Shown in pieces: positions 49,790 through 59,431 of a DNA stretch of 64,000 nucleotides. The notes beneath the pieces are model-generated. The model ran no database searches, was not told the origin of the DNA, and was given only the letters and a program-made list of their open reading frames with translations. The DNA comes from Lutispora thermophila DSM 19022 (lineage in GTDB: Bacteria > Bacillota > Clostridia > Lutisporales > Lutisporaceae): positions 1-64,000 of the forward strand of contig NZ_FQZS01000012.1 of assembly GCF_900142105.1 (NCBI RefSeq), read 5' to 3'. Numbering within the stretch: position 1 is the stretch's first letter; each line of letters begins with the position of its first letter. The translations under genes and the position numbers were made by a program.

Positions 49790-50746
49790 ATGCAATTTTT
49801 AAGGATTGAAGATGAAATAGGCTATTTAAAAAAAAGATATGAAATCAAAAAAAAGATAGAAGATATGTTTTTGAATGAAGGTTATGTTCAGATTGAACCT
49901 TCCATATTTGAAGACTTTGATATATTTGAACATGTGAATAAATGGCTTAAGAAGGAATCTATGGTTAAGGTAATAGGAGGTAGCTCTGATGTATTAATTC
50001 TTAGACCTGACATAACAACCAATATAATAAGGAACCTGATACCAAGATGGCAAGAGGGTTTTAAATTGAAATTATTTTACAATTCATCTATCTACAGGAA
50101 TCAGGAGATTGTAAATATAAGGGAAGTACGGCAGATGGGAATAGAATACCTAGGAGAGGATTCATTGAAAGCGGATAAAGAGGTTGTTCTCCTCGCATTA
50201 AAAATACTAGACAGCTTTGATAGCAGATTCATTTTAGAAATGTCAAATAGCAAGTATATCAATGGATTACTAAAGGAAATGGATATTGAGGAAAATCATA
50301 AGAGACATATAAAAGATTTGATATACCGCAAGAATAGGCAAGAGCTGGTAAGTTACATGGGGATTTTAAATGTGCCAAAAAGCATTTATGATACATTAGC
50401 AAGTATTACAGATTTGCAAGGCAAAATTGAAACAGTGGAGGTAAAAGCAAAGCTATATTATTTGAATGATGAGATGATGGAAGCTTTAGATGAAATCAAA
50501 GCCATTAGTAAGCTCATAGAAGAAAAAGGATATAAGAGCAATGTGCAGGTGGATATGTCCTTGATCACTGAGTTGGATTACTATGATGGCTTGATTTTTA
50601 AAGGATATCTCCCACAATCCTATAAATCCATAATCAGCGGAGGAAGATATGACTCCTTTACAGGAATATTTGGTAAGGAGGTTCCAGCTATAGGATTTTC
50701 AATAGATATGGATGAGTTGACAGAAATTAATTATGAGGAGGGATAG
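49790..50746 (+). CDS. hisZ: ATP phosphoribosyltransferase regulatory subunit
   Basis: A catalytically inactive histidyl-tRNA synthetase paralogue of 318 residues that binds short HisG and confers histidine feedback. It shows class II synthetase-like motifs (LILRPDITTNIIRNLIPRWQ; KLKLFYNSSIYRNQE; YYDGLIFKGYLP; ISGGRYDSF). It is shorter than a full synthetase, having no anticodon-binding domain, and is adjacent to a short-form hisG. First structural gene after the attenuator. Ribosome site GGAGG. Confidence 0.92.
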   Translation: MQFLRIEDEIGYLKKRYEIKKKIEDMFLNEGYVQIEPSIFEDFDIFEHVNKWLKKESMVKVIGGSSDVLILRPDITTNIIRNLIPRWQEGFKLKLFYNSSIYRNQEIVNIREVRQMGIEYLGEDSLKADKEVVLLALKILDSFDSRFILEMSNSKYINGLLKEMDIEENHKRHIKDLIYRKNRQELVSYMGILNVPKSIYDTLASITDLQGKIETVEVKAKLYYLNDEMMEALDEIKAISKLIEEKGYKSNVQVDMSLITELDYYDGLIFKGYLPQSYKSIISGGRYDSFTGIFGKEVPAIGFSIDMDELTEINYEEG

Positions 50747-50751
50747 CAAAG

Positions 50752-51396
50752 TTGGATTATATAAATATAGCCCTTGCAAAGGGAAGACTTGGTGATGAAG
50801 CATACAAACTTTTGAAAGCTATAGGTTTAGGAGAATCAATAGTACCTGAATCTCGGAAGCTCATATTTAAGGATGAAGAGCGGAAGATCAGCTTTGTATA
50901 TGTAAAACCATCGGATGTGGTTACATATGTGCAAAACGGTGTCGCAGATCTTGGAATTGTAGGCAAGGATGTCATCCTTGAAAGTGATAACGATGTATAT
51001 GAAATACTTGACCTTGGATTTGGAAAATGCAAGTTTGCAGTAGCAGGGATAAAGGGAAAGAAAACCTATAAAAAGGATGAGGTGCTTAGGGTAGCTACCA
51101 AATATCCCACAATAGCAAAAAAATATTTTGATGAAAAAGGTCAAAAAATCAAGATTATAAAGCTTAATGGTTCAGTGGAGCTGGCACCGTTGGTTGGACT
51201 TTCGGATGTAATAGTGGATCTGGTTGAGACTGGGAATACCTTGAAAGCTAACGGACTTGAGGTTTTTGAGGATATGTTTGGCATTACTGCCAAGCTTATA
51301 TGCAACAGAGTCAGCTATAGATTCAAATATGACAGGATCAGTAAATTGATAGAGAGTATAAAAGAGTGGGAGGGGATGTATTATGAGGATAATTGA
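50752..51396 (+). CDS. hisG: ATP phosphoribosyltransferase, short form
   Basis: The first enzyme of histidine synthesis, joining ATP and PRPP. It has 214 residues, the short form that needs HisZ and lacks the C-terminal regulatory domain. Start YINIALAKGRLGDEAYKLL; the PRPP-binding region is near LSDVIVDLVETGNTLKANGL. The start is a TTG, 5 bp after hisZ. It overlaps hisD by 14 bp. Confidence 0.94.
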   Translation: MDYINIALAKGRLGDEAYKLLKAIGLGESIVPESRKLIFKDEERKISFVYVKPSDVVTYVQNGVADLGIVGKDVILESDNDVYEILDLGFGKCKFAVAGIKGKKTYKKDEVLRVATKYPTIAKKYFDEKGQKIKIIKLNGSVELAPLVGLSDVIVDLVETGNTLKANGLEVFEDMFGITAKLICNRVSYRFKYDRISKLIESIKEWEGMYYEDN

Positions 51397-52672
51397 TATC
51401 TCTAAGGAGAAGGATTTCTTAAATAAGCTTTTTGACAGAAGTAAATTGGAAATGGATGAGGTTAATAAAAAAGTAGATAAAATCATATGGGATGTGAAGC
51501 AGAATGGGGACAAAGCTCTAAAGGAGTATACAAAAGAATATGATGGTTTAATGTTGGAGAATTTATTGGTATCCAAGGAAGAGATGGAGGAGGCTATAAA
51601 AAATACAAGCAGAGATCTATTGGAGGATTTGACTAAAGCTAAGGAAAACATAATGAAGTTCCACAAGAAGCAACTAAGAAATTCCTACTCACTTTATGAA
51701 GAGGAAGATATAATACTGAGTCAGTTGATAAGACCGTTGGAAAGAGTGGGGATATATATCCCAGGTGGAAAAGCCGCATATCCATCAACAGTGTTGATGA
51801 ATGCTATACCTGCCAAAATAGCAGGAGTGAAGGAAATAGTCATGATAACTCCTCCTTGCCCCGATGGCAGTATTAAGCCTTCCATACTTGCAGCGGCTTC
51901 CATTGCAGGGGTTGATAAGATATATAAAGTGGGAGGAGCTCAGGGTATAGCTGCTCTGGCTTTCGGCACCGAAAGCATACCAAAGGTGGATAAAATAACA
52001 GGTCCCGGCAATATCTACGTAGCCATGGCAAAGAAAAAGGTCAGCGGCTATGTAGGAATTGACATGATAGCAGGACCCAGTGAAATTTTGATCATAGCAG
52101 ATAAATGGGCAAATCCCAAGTATATAGCTGCAGATTTAATCTCTCAGGCAGAACATGATGAAATGGCAGCAGCCATATTGGTGACAGATTGGGAACCTAT
52201 GGCATATAAGGTCATGGAGGAAATAGAGGTTCAGCTACAAACCATTGATAGAAAAGAAATAGTAAAGAAGTCTCTTGAAAACTATGGTGCAATAATTGTT
52301 ACCAGCTGCATGGCTGAGTCGATGGATGTGGTAAATGCGATTGGACCAGAGCACCTGGAGATACTTACGAGAGATCCCTTTGAAGTATATAAAGGAGTAA
52401 AAAATGCTGGAGCAATATTTTTAGGTGAATATTCTCCTGAAGCTGTAGGAGATTATTTCGCAGGGCCAAACCATACATTGCCTACCAGCTCCACATCAAG
52501 ATTTTCTTCACCATTGGGTGTAGACGATTTTATTAAGAAGACATCTTTGATTTACTACAGCAAAACCGCCCTGGAAAGATCAAAGAATTCAATTGTGAGG
52601 ATAGCAGAGGAAGAAGGCTTGACAGGTCATGCCAATTCCATAAGGGTTAGATTTGGGGAGGTAGAGTTGTAA
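51383..52672 (+). CDS. hisD: Histidinol dehydrogenase
   Basis: A zinc enzyme of 429 residues that oxidises L-histidinol to histidine in two NAD+-dependent steps. It has the family signature around DMIAGPSEILIIAD, the Zn/active-site segment SQAEHDEMAAAILVTD and the catalytic IGPEHLEI, ending GLTGHANSIRVR. The ATG follows GGGAGGGG. It shares one base with hisC. Confidence 0.95.
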   Translation: MRIIDISKEKDFLNKLFDRSKLEMDEVNKKVDKIIWDVKQNGDKALKEYTKEYDGLMLENLLVSKEEMEEAIKNTSRDLLEDLTKAKENIMKFHKKQLRNSYSLYEEEDIILSQLIRPLERVGIYIPGGKAAYPSTVLMNAIPAKIAGVKEIVMITPPCPDGSIKPSILAAASIAGVDKIYKVGGAQGIAALAFGTESIPKVDKITGPGNIYVAMAKKKVSGYVGIDMIAGPSEILIIADKWANPKYIAADLISQAEHDEMAAAILVTDWEPMAYKVMEEIEVQLQTIDRKEIVKKSLENYGAIIVTSCMAESMDVVNAIGPEHLEILTRDPFEVYKGVKNAGAIFLGEYSPEAVGDYFAGPNHTLPTSSTSRFSSPLGVDDFIKKTSLIYYSKTALERSKNSIVRIAEEEGLTGHANSIRVRFGEVEL

Positions 52673-53724
52673 TGCAATTAGTAAAAGAAAGCATAAAAGG
52701 ATTAAAGGCTTATAGTGCAAATCAAGGATCATTCAGAATCAAGCTGGATGCCAACGAAGGCAAGAACATATTATTCAAGGATATAACTTCGGAAGGTCTT
52801 AAGTTTGAAGAGGATTTCTACATCAATTATTATCCGGATAATGATGCAGTAAGGCTTAGAGAAGAACTAGGAAACTATGTTGGTGTGAATCCTAGAAATA
52901 TATTAGTAGGCAATGGTTCAAGCGAGCTTATCGAATTGGTTATAAAGACCTATGTGGATAAAGGTGAGGTGATAATGGGCTTTTTACCCAGCTTCAGCAT
53001 GTATCAGATATTCAGTCAGATACATTCTGCCAGATTCATAGGAGTGGAGAGCAATGAAGATTTTACCGTTGACATAGACCTTTTGATAAAACGAGCGAAG
53101 CAAATGAATCCTAAGCTCATATTGATATGCAATCCCAACAACCCTACTGGACATTTGATAGAACAAAAAGATGTCAAAAAGCTGTTAGAGGAGACTGATT
53201 CAATAGTAGTGGTGGATGAAGCCTATATGGAGTTTGCTGAGGGATCCATGGTTCAAGAGGTCTCCAAATATAGAAATCTTATAGTATTGAGAACATTGTC
53301 TAAGGCATTAGGCTTAGCAGCAATAAGGCTTGGATATATGATAGCCTGTGAAGACATCATCAAAGTTATAAACTGTGTAAGAGCACCCTATAACCTCAAT
53401 GCCATAACTCAATATGTAGGTGTTTTAGCCCTAAAAAACAAGGATAGAATCTATGACTATGTAGAGGAAGTAAAAAGGGAGAGGGCATTTTTGTATGATG
53501 AACTGAGGAAGCTTCCATTTACAGTGTATAAGTCTTATGGGAATTTTATACTTATTAAATCCGATATCGAAGATTTGGGAGAGAAGCTGGCAGCACAGGG
53601 AATACTTATTCGAAGCTTTTCCGGGGATATGAGGCAGTACTATAGAATAGCTGTAGGAAACAGGAGTGAAAACCAGGAGCTTTTAAAGTCACTGAAGGAG
53701 ATAGTTAAAGATGAGAAAGTTTAA
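52672..53724 (+). CDS. hisC: Histidinol-phosphate aminotransferase
   Basis: A PLP aminotransferase (fold type I) of 350 residues that converts imidazole acetol-phosphate to histidinol-phosphate. It shows the N-terminal [48 protein letters not shown] and the PLP lysine in [15 protein letters not shown]. It overlaps hisB by 14 bp. Confidence 0.94.
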   Translation: MQLVKESIKGLKAYSANQGSFRIKLDANEGKNILFKDITSEGLKFEEDFYINYYPDNDAVRLREELGNYVGVNPRNILVGNGSSELIELVIKTYVDKGEVIMGFLPSFSMYQIFSQIHSARFIGVESNEDFTVDIDLLIKRAKQMNPKLILICNPNNPTGHLIEQKDVKKLLEETDSIVVVDEAYMEFAEGSMVQEVSKYRNLIVLRTLSKALGLAAIRLGYMIACEDIIKVINCVRAPYNLNAITQYVGVLALKNKDRIYDYVEEVKRERAFLYDELRKLPFTVYKSYGNFILIKSDIEDLGEKLAAQGILIRSFSGDMRQYYRIAVGNRSENQELLKSLKEIVKDEKV

Positions 53725-54289
53725 GGTAGAAAGAAAAACTTTGGAAACGGATGTAATGGTGGAAATAAATATGGATGGAAGTGGAAATAGCTGTATAGAT
53801 ACAGGCATAGGATTTTTGGATCACATGCTCAATCTTTTGGCCTTTCATGGTTCCTTTGATTTGAACATAAAGTGCAATGGAGATATTAAGGTAGACGGAC
53901 ATCACACCGCTGAGGACATAGGAATAGCTTTAGGACAGGCTTTTAATAAAGCATTGGGGGATAAGAGAGGTATAAACAGATATGGAAATTGTTATATACC
54001 CATGGATGAAGCTTTAGCAAGAGCAGTGTTGGATATAAGCAATCGCTCTTATCTGGTCTTCAATGCAGATTTTAAGAGTGAAAGGATAGGAGATATGAAC
54101 TCTCAAGACTTCAAGGAGTTTTTCAGAGCCTTTGCAAATGAGGCAAGGATTACGCTTCACTTAGAAGTATTGTACGGTGAAAATGATCACCATAAGATAG
54201 AAGCAGCGTTTAAGGCCTTTGGAAGAGCATTGAGAGAAGCTATACAGATTACCTGTGACAGTGTTTCATCATCAAAGGGGGTCTTATAG
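53711..54289 (+). CDS. hisB: Imidazoleglycerol-phosphate dehydratase
   Basis: A manganese enzyme of 192 residues, dehydratase domain only (not the enterobacterial fusion with a phosphatase). Both metal-binding His motifs are present: [14 protein letters not shown] and [15 protein letters not shown] in the first half, [20 protein letters not shown] in the second. Confidence 0.95.
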   Translation: MRKFKVERKTLETDVMVEINMDGSGNSCIDTGIGFLDHMLNLLAFHGSFDLNIKCNGDIKVDGHHTAEDIGIALGQAFNKALGDKRGINRYGNCYIPMDEALARAVLDISNRSYLVFNADFKSERIGDMNSQDFKEFFRAFANEARITLHLEVLYGENDHHKIEAAFKAFGRALREAIQITCDSVSSSKGVL

Positions 54290-54891
54290 TGAACATCATA
54301 ATAGATTATGGATTAGGAAATCTGGCATCAGTGTCAAGGGCCTTTGAAAGAGAAGGTATAGAATGCAAGATTTCCAGAGATGTAGAAGAGATAAGAAATG
54401 CAGATTCTTTAATATTGCCTGGGGTTGGGGCCTTCCAATATGCCATGAGTTCCCTGGAAGAAATGAAGCTCATACCTGTTATAAAGGAACATGTGGATAG
54501 AGGGAAATATCTATTGGGAATTTGTCTCGGCATGCAGCTTTTATACGAAAAAAGCTATGAGAATGGGGAACACGAAGGCCTTGGCCTCATAGAAGGAACT
54601 GTGGAAAAGTTGGATGTAAATTTAAAAGTACCTCACATGGGATGGAACAGTATAAGTTTTAATAAGCAAGACCCAATATTGAAATATATAAATGAAGGTA
54701 ATTACGTTTATTTCGTGCATTCCTATTATATAAAATCATCCAACAGTGAATTGATAGCTTATGGAGAATATGAAGTGAGGGTTCCTGCCATAGTGAGGAA
54801 AGGAAATGTTTTGGGCTTTCAGTTCCATCCTGAGAAAAGCGGTGAAGTTGGAGCAAATTTGATAAAGGCATACAGGGAGATGATAAGATGA
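54289..54891 (+). CDS. hisH: Imidazole glycerol phosphate synthase, glutaminase subunit
   Basis: A class I glutamine amidotransferase of 200 residues that feeds ammonia to HisF. The nucleophile is Cys in LLGICLGMQLLYE (near residue 80), and the His/Glu pair lies in LGFQFHPEKSGEVG. The start is a GTG overlapping the hisB stop by one base. It overlaps hisA by 4 bp. Confidence 0.95.
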   Translation: MNIIIDYGLGNLASVSRAFEREGIECKISRDVEEIRNADSLILPGVGAFQYAMSSLEEMKLIPVIKEHVDRGKYLLGICLGMQLLYEKSYENGEHEGLGLIEGTVEKLDVNLKVPHMGWNSISFNKQDPILKYINEGNYVYFVHSYYIKSSNSELIAYGEYEVRVPAIVRKGNVLGFQFHPEKSGEVGANLIKAYREMIR

Positions 54892-55607
54892 TAATATTTC
54901 CGGCTCTTGATATAAAGGATAATAAATGTGTGAGGCTTACACAGGGTGATTTTGACAAGGTAAAAGTATATTCTGACAATCCTGTTGACATGGCTCTTAA
55001 ATGGCAGGAACAAGGAGCCAACTTTTTGCACCTGGTGAATCTGGATGGTGCAAAGAGTGAGGAAATTATAAACAAAAAATCCATAGAGCAAATTGTAAAA
55101 ATGCTTCATATTCCTGTTCAGGTGGGTGGAGGTATTAGAAGTGAAAGACATGTTGAGGAACTTCTAAACCTTGGGGTGAAAAGGGTTATAGTAGGTACCA
55201 TGGCAATAGAGAATAGGGATCTGCTGAAAAAACTGGTATCAAAATATAAGGAAAGAATCCTGGTATCCATAGATGCAAAGGATGGAAAAGTAGCTACAAG
55301 GGGTTGGAAGGTAATAAGTAGCATTGATTCCTTGGAGTTGTGTAAAGAAATTGAAGCAATTGGCGTAAAAACCATAGTATATACAGATATAGCCAAAGAT
55401 GGTATGCTGGAAGGTCCTAATTTTCAAATATATGAAACTCTGGTGAAAGAGACCAGTTTGAACATCATAGCTTCCGGAGGCATATGCTCTATGGAAGACA
55501 TTGAAAAGCTTGACTCTCTGAACATGTATGGAGCAATAATAGGAAAAGCATTTTATGATAATTTGCTGGATTTTACGGAGGTAATGGAATGCTTGCAAAA
55601 AGAATAA
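54888..55607 (+). CDS. hisA: ProFAR isomerase
   Basis: A (beta/alpha)8-barrel enzyme of 239 residues that opens the ribose of ProFAR. The N-terminal catalytic Asp is in [14 protein letters not shown]. The two phosphate sites are VQVGGGIRS and [13 protein letters not shown], and the second Asp is in [13 protein letters not shown]. It overlaps hisF by 19 bp. Confidence 0.95.
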   Translation: MIIFPALDIKDNKCVRLTQGDFDKVKVYSDNPVDMALKWQEQGANFLHLVNLDGAKSEEIINKKSIEQIVKMLHIPVQVGGGIRSERHVEELLNLGVKRVIVGTMAIENRDLLKKLVSKYKERILVSIDAKDGKVATRGWKVISSIDSLELCKEIEAIGVKTIVYTDIAKDGMLEGPNFQIYETLVKETSLNIIASGGICSMEDIEKLDSLNMYGAIIGKAFYDNLLDFTEVMECLQKE

Positions 55608-56347
55608 TCCCATGTCTTGATGTGAGACATGGAAGAGTAGTAAAGGGAAAAAAGTTTCAAAACATAGTGGATGTAGATAGTCCTGAAGTGTTGGCAGAAT
55701 ATTATAGCAACTGTGGGGCAGATGAGTTGGTGTTCTACGACATTACAGCTTCAAATGAGGAAAGAAAAACATCTCTGGAATTTGTGGAAAAGGTAGCAGC
55801 CAATATTAATATACCCTTCTGTGTAGGTGGCGGAGTATCAAGTGTTGATGACTTTACTGATATACTGCGCAGAGGAGCTGATAAGGTATCAGTTAATACA
55901 GCAGCTGTAGAAAACCCGTGGCTTCTGAGGCAAGCCTCAATGAAATATGGAGCCCAATGTGTGGTTTTATCCATAGATGCCAAGAAAAATGAGAAAGGCT
56001 CTTGGAGTGTCTACATAAAAGGCGGGAGAGAAAAAACGGATCTGGATGCCGTAGAATGGGCTGTAATGGGTGTGAGGCTGGGAGCCGGAGAAATAGTAGT
56101 AAACAGCATTGATGAAGACGGAATGAAAGAAGGGTATGATATAGAATTATTGAAGAGGATAACACAATCTGTAAATGTGCCCGTTGTAGCGTCGGGAGGG
56201 GCAGGAAGACTGGAAGACTTTTATGATGGCATAAAGTATGGCGGTGCTGATGCAGTACTGGCAGCTTCTGTTTTCCACTATGGAGAAATTAAAATACAAG
56301 ATCTGAAAAAGTATCTAAAAGAAAGAGGGATAGAAGTTAGAATATGA
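55589..56347 (+). CDS. hisF: Imidazole glycerol phosphate synthase, cyclase subunit
   Basis: A (beta/alpha)8-barrel enzyme of 252 residues that, with HisH, makes imidazole glycerol phosphate and AICAR. The catalytic Asps are in [18 protein letters not shown] and [13 protein letters not shown], and the phosphate sites are [11 protein letters not shown] and [13 protein letters not shown]. It overlaps hisIE by 4 bp. Confidence 0.95.
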   Translation: MLAKRIIPCLDVRHGRVVKGKKFQNIVDVDSPEVLAEYYSNCGADELVFYDITASNEERKTSLEFVEKVAANINIPFCVGGGVSSVDDFTDILRRGADKVSVNTAAVENPWLLRQASMKYGAQCVVLSIDAKKNEKGSWSVYIKGGREKTDLDAVEWAVMGVRLGAGEIVVNSIDEDGMKEGYDIELLKRITQSVNVPVVASGGAGRLEDFYDGIKYGGADAVLAASVFHYGEIKIQDLKKYLKERGIEVRI

Positions 56348-56979
56348 ACATAGATAAAATAATAGAAGAGATAAATTTTGACGATAGAGGATTGGTGCCT
56401 GCAGTGGTACAAGATGTAGATACCAAAAAAGTATTGATGCTTGCGTACATGAATGCAGAATCCATAAGAAAAACCCTGGAGGGAAAGAAAGTTTGCTACT
56501 ATAGCAGAAGCAGGAAGGAACTGTGGATAAAAGGGGCAACATCAGGTAACACCCAGAAGCTTAAGGGGTTTTATTATGATTGTGACAAGGACAGCATTCT
56601 TTTAGAAGTGGAACAAACAGGGGCCGCTTGTCACACAGGTGAGTTCTCTTGCTTTTTCAATGAAGCAATACCGGCAGAAAATGAAGGAACAGATGTATTA
56701 GAAGAACTGTATATTCTTTTAAAAGAAAGAAAGAGAACTCCTAAAGAAGGGTCTTATACCAATTATTTATTTGATGAAGGTTTGGACAAGATACTCAAAA
56801 AGGTAGGAGAAGAAACCAGTGAAGTCATTATTGGAGCCAAAAATAAGGACAAGGAAGAATTAGTTTATGAAATAAGCGACCTTGTATATCATCTTTTGGT
56901 GTTGATGGTCAATGAAAATATTTCCGTGAAAGACATAAGAAAGGAACTGATAGAAAGAAGAAAAAGAAATGGAGCCTAA
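56344..56979 (+). CDS. hisIE: Bifunctional PR-AMP cyclohydrolase / PR-ATP pyrophosphatase
   Basis: A fused enzyme of 211 residues. The HisI cyclohydrolase is about 1-108, with [18 protein letters not shown] and the Zn site in [20 protein letters not shown]. The HisE pyrophosphatase is about 115-211, with [20 protein letters not shown] and [18 protein letters not shown]. Last gene of the operon. No histidinol-phosphatase gene is present in the cluster. Confidence 0.95.
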   Translation: MNIDKIIEEINFDDRGLVPAVVQDVDTKKVLMLAYMNAESIRKTLEGKKVCYYSRSRKELWIKGATSGNTQKLKGFYYDCDKDSILLEVEQTGAACHTGEFSCFFNEAIPAENEGTDVLEELYILLKERKRTPKEGSYTNYLFDEGLDKILKKVGEETSEVIIGAKNKDKEELVYEISDLVYHLLVLMVNENISVKDIRKELIERRKRNGA

Positions 56980-57039
56980 CTACTATAGAAGAATGTTTGA
57001 TGCTAAATATGACATATATGTTATTATCCAAGGAATTTT

Positions 57040-57081
57040 ATTGAGGGAGAGTGCACATTGGCTTGGAGCACACCCCTCAAT
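57040..57081 (+). other. Hairpin downstream of hisIE
   Basis: ATTGAGGG / CCCCTCAAT outer arms with an inner GTGC/GCAC pair. It lacks a T run, so it may be an mRNA end-protecting or weak termination structure. Confidence 0.4.
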
Positions 57082-57142
57082 AGCTATGCAAAAACAGTTC
57101 ACCAATTGCTGTAGGTAAAGTTTCAGATTATCTTGTTATATC

Positions 57143-58135
57143 CTATTTCAGTACCCCTCGTATTTTATTTAAACTATCTTTATATAGCACATAATAGGAA
57201 ATCTTATCAATCATTTTGCTATATCCTTCCAAAGTGTAATATTCAAAATTATTTCTCAACCTATAAGCGCTTATAAAATATGATGCCATATTGGAGGCGC
57301 TTAAATCGGTTTTAATCTCATCCTTTACCGCTAAGTATGCTTTTGGAATGAGAGGTACATTTTCTAATTTCAAAAAGCTTTGCTGTAAATCCTTTATAAA
57401 CTCCTGCTGCCTATATATCCTGCCTATATCACCTCGTCCGTCACTCCTGTATCTTAAGTATTCCAAAGTTTGAATGCCGTTTAGTTTAATGCTTCCTTGT
57501 CTTAACGTAAAACATTTTTTTAGTTCCGGATCCTTGATTTTTATGGTTTTTGGTATTGTTACCGTAAATCCCCCTAAAGCATCTACTCCTTTTTGTATAG
57601 CCTTGAAATTGAATACAAGGTAGTTGTCAATTTTTGTATCAAGCAATTTCTCCACAGAGTCTATACATAGATCGATGCCTCCATAGGCATAGGAAGCGTT
57701 GATCTTTTGATTGCCTCTTTTGTCAAGTTTTATAAGAGTATCTCTTGGTATAGATATGAAATTTACCTTATCATTTCTCATATTGATGAGAATTATGGCA
57801 TCTGCTCTGGCAGGTTCATTCTTTCTGGCATCGATGCCGATGATAAGCAAATTTTTATTTGTAATACTCGGTTCCGTACTTACTTCATAATTTATGCTTT
57901 CACTGGGGGAATTTTCTTCAATAGTTTCTTTGTTGTTTTCATCAATGGAATTAATATCTTTGTTTTCATCAACAGCTTTATTATCATTAGTAATTATACC
58001 CTCATCTGTTTCCTGATTGTTGGATTCAATAACATTGCTGCTTAATTTGCTCATATTAATTCTGCTGCAAGCGATAAGAACTATTGGAATGCTTATTGCC
58101 AAAATCAAGGCAACTTTTTTTATTTGATTATTCAT
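57143..58135 (-). CDS. LytR-CpsA-Psr (LCP) family protein
   Basis: A membrane-anchored protein of 330 residues whose family attaches wall teichoic acid or other glycopolymers to peptidoglycan. It has an N-terminal hydrophobic segment (about 7-24) ending LIACS, which could also be a lipobox. A disordered Asn/Glu-rich linker (about 30-90) follows. The LCP domain is about 95-300, with LLIIGIDARKNEPARADAII, FISIPRDTLI, KINASYAYGG and the Arg-rich LEYLRYRSDGRGDIGRIYRQ. The ATG at 58135 is chosen; the GTG at 58150 overlaps the ribosome site AAAGGTGG. Confidence 0.88.
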   Translation of the reverse strand: MNNQIKKVALILAISIPIVLIACSRINMSKLSSNVIESNNQETDEGIITNDNKAVDENKDINSIDENNKETIEENSPSESINYEVSTEPSITNKNLLIIGIDARKNEPARADAIILINMRNDKVNFISIPRDTLIKLDKRGNQKINASYAYGGIDLCIDSVEKLLDTKIDNYLVFNFKAIQKGVDALGGFTVTIPKTIKIKDPELKKCFTLRQGSIKLNGIQTLEYLRYRSDGRGDIGRIYRQQEFIKDLQQSFLKLENVPLIPKAYLAVKDEIKTDLSASNMASYFISAYRLRNNFEYYTLEGYSKMIDKISYYVLYKDSLNKIRGVLK

Positions 58136-58310
58136 ATGAAGGTATTCCACCTTTCACAATTATTAATATTGTTTAATTTATTATTTGCAGTTATGATTTT
58201 TCTTTTCAGAAAAAACTTTGTCAAATAATTCATTGTAAAAAGTAAAGAAAAAAGGCATCTTTGCGCGTCTAATGGTATAAATGTTGGTTAATGCAAAAGG
58301 AGGACACAAA

Positions 58311-59234
58311 GTGATAAATAAAAAAATATTAGTAGCAGCTGTACTGGTGTTGACTATATCTTTCGGTACCGGTTGTGTTTCGCAAAATAAGCGAGATATG
58401 GAAGATAATCCAAGTGTTGAATCAAATGTGAGTGAACCTAGAGACAATGATATTGTAAAGGAATATGAGAATATGATAAATAATGAAACTAACATTTCTC
58501 AGTTTATTTCATTTGTGGACAAGAATATTGAAAAATTGTCTCCAGAAAATGCATCGAAACTTATTGCAAAGTTGGAAGAATTACAAGAAATATATATTGG
58601 TCAGTTGGAGGATAAATATAATACAACTGAAAATCAAACTATATTATTTGAAGCCTTTAAATTTGGATTGGATTTAGAAAAACTCAAATACAAGAATATT
58701 GAAGATGAAGAAATAAAGGAACTTCTAAAAGAAACTGAAGAACTGGGCTACAAGGTTGAGATGGCAGAAGGTTCATTCTTTCCTGTGATAGATTATGGGT
58801 TTTATGAAAAGTATTCCGCTTATGTTACTGAAGACGTGAAAGACTATATTAGTATCATGGCTGTAGAATCAGGTAAAGCTCCTGCAAAGGATGCTGCCCT
58901 TGCTATAAGCTGGGGAGAGCTTTTGGAAAGAATATCGAAACAGGAAAGATTTTTAAATGAGCATAAGGAATCAGTAAAGTTCGAAAAAATTAACGAGTTG
59001 TATGGGAAATATATATTCTTGGCACTACATGGGCTAGATAATACTCCATTATTTGGTCGAAGCGACAACAGGTTGGATGATGAGGCTAAGGCAGCCTATG
59101 AAAAAGCTATAACAAAGGATAGTCAAGTTTCCAAAGTTATAAAGGAGTATTATGAACTAATCAAAAAAAATGGATATAAGATGACAGAAGAAGTGAAAAA
59201 TTATAGGAACCAAGCGAATGAAAACTTGAAATAA
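58311..59234 (+). CDS. Lipoprotein of unknown function
   Basis: A predicted lipid-anchored protein of 307 residues. The signal peptide ends in a lipobox (FGTGC, Cys near residue 21). The mature part is acidic and mostly helical (SQFISFVDKNIEKLSPENAS; ELLERISKQERFLNEHKESV) with no family I recognise. The start is a GTG right after AAAGGAGG; an ATG at 58281 is less likely. Divergent from the LCP gene and possibly also linked to the envelope. Confidence 0.75.
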   Translation: MINKKILVAAVLVLTISFGTGCVSQNKRDMEDNPSVESNVSEPRDNDIVKEYENMINNETNISQFISFVDKNIEKLSPENASKLIAKLEELQEIYIGQLEDKYNTTENQTILFEAFKFGLDLEKLKYKNIEDEEIKELLKETEELGYKVEMAEGSFFPVIDYGFYEKYSAYVTEDVKDYISIMAVESGKAPAKDAALAISWGELLERISKQERFLNEHKESVKFEKINELYGKYIFLALHGLDNTPLFGRSDNRLDDEAKAAYEKAITKDSQVSKVIKEYYELIKKNGYKMTEEVKNYRNQANENLK

Positions 59235-59316
59235 TTATTAAGGTTAAAACTATAACAATATTTGATTAATCATCATACTATGGTAAAATATTTACAAGAT
59301 AAGCGATTATCAAAAC

Positions 59317-59347
59317 AGGCAGTTGGCTTTAAGTCTGCTGCCTTTTC
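59317..59347 (+). terminator. Hairpin after the lipoprotein gene
   Basis: AGGCAG / CTGCCT with a 15-nt loop and TTTTCC after it. Confidence 0.55.
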
Positions 59348-59431
59348 CATACATAACTATATGACATATTTCCTGGGAAATTGAGCAAATTTTTTACCTG
59401 TTTGTCATTATGAGTATAAGGAGCTGGACGC

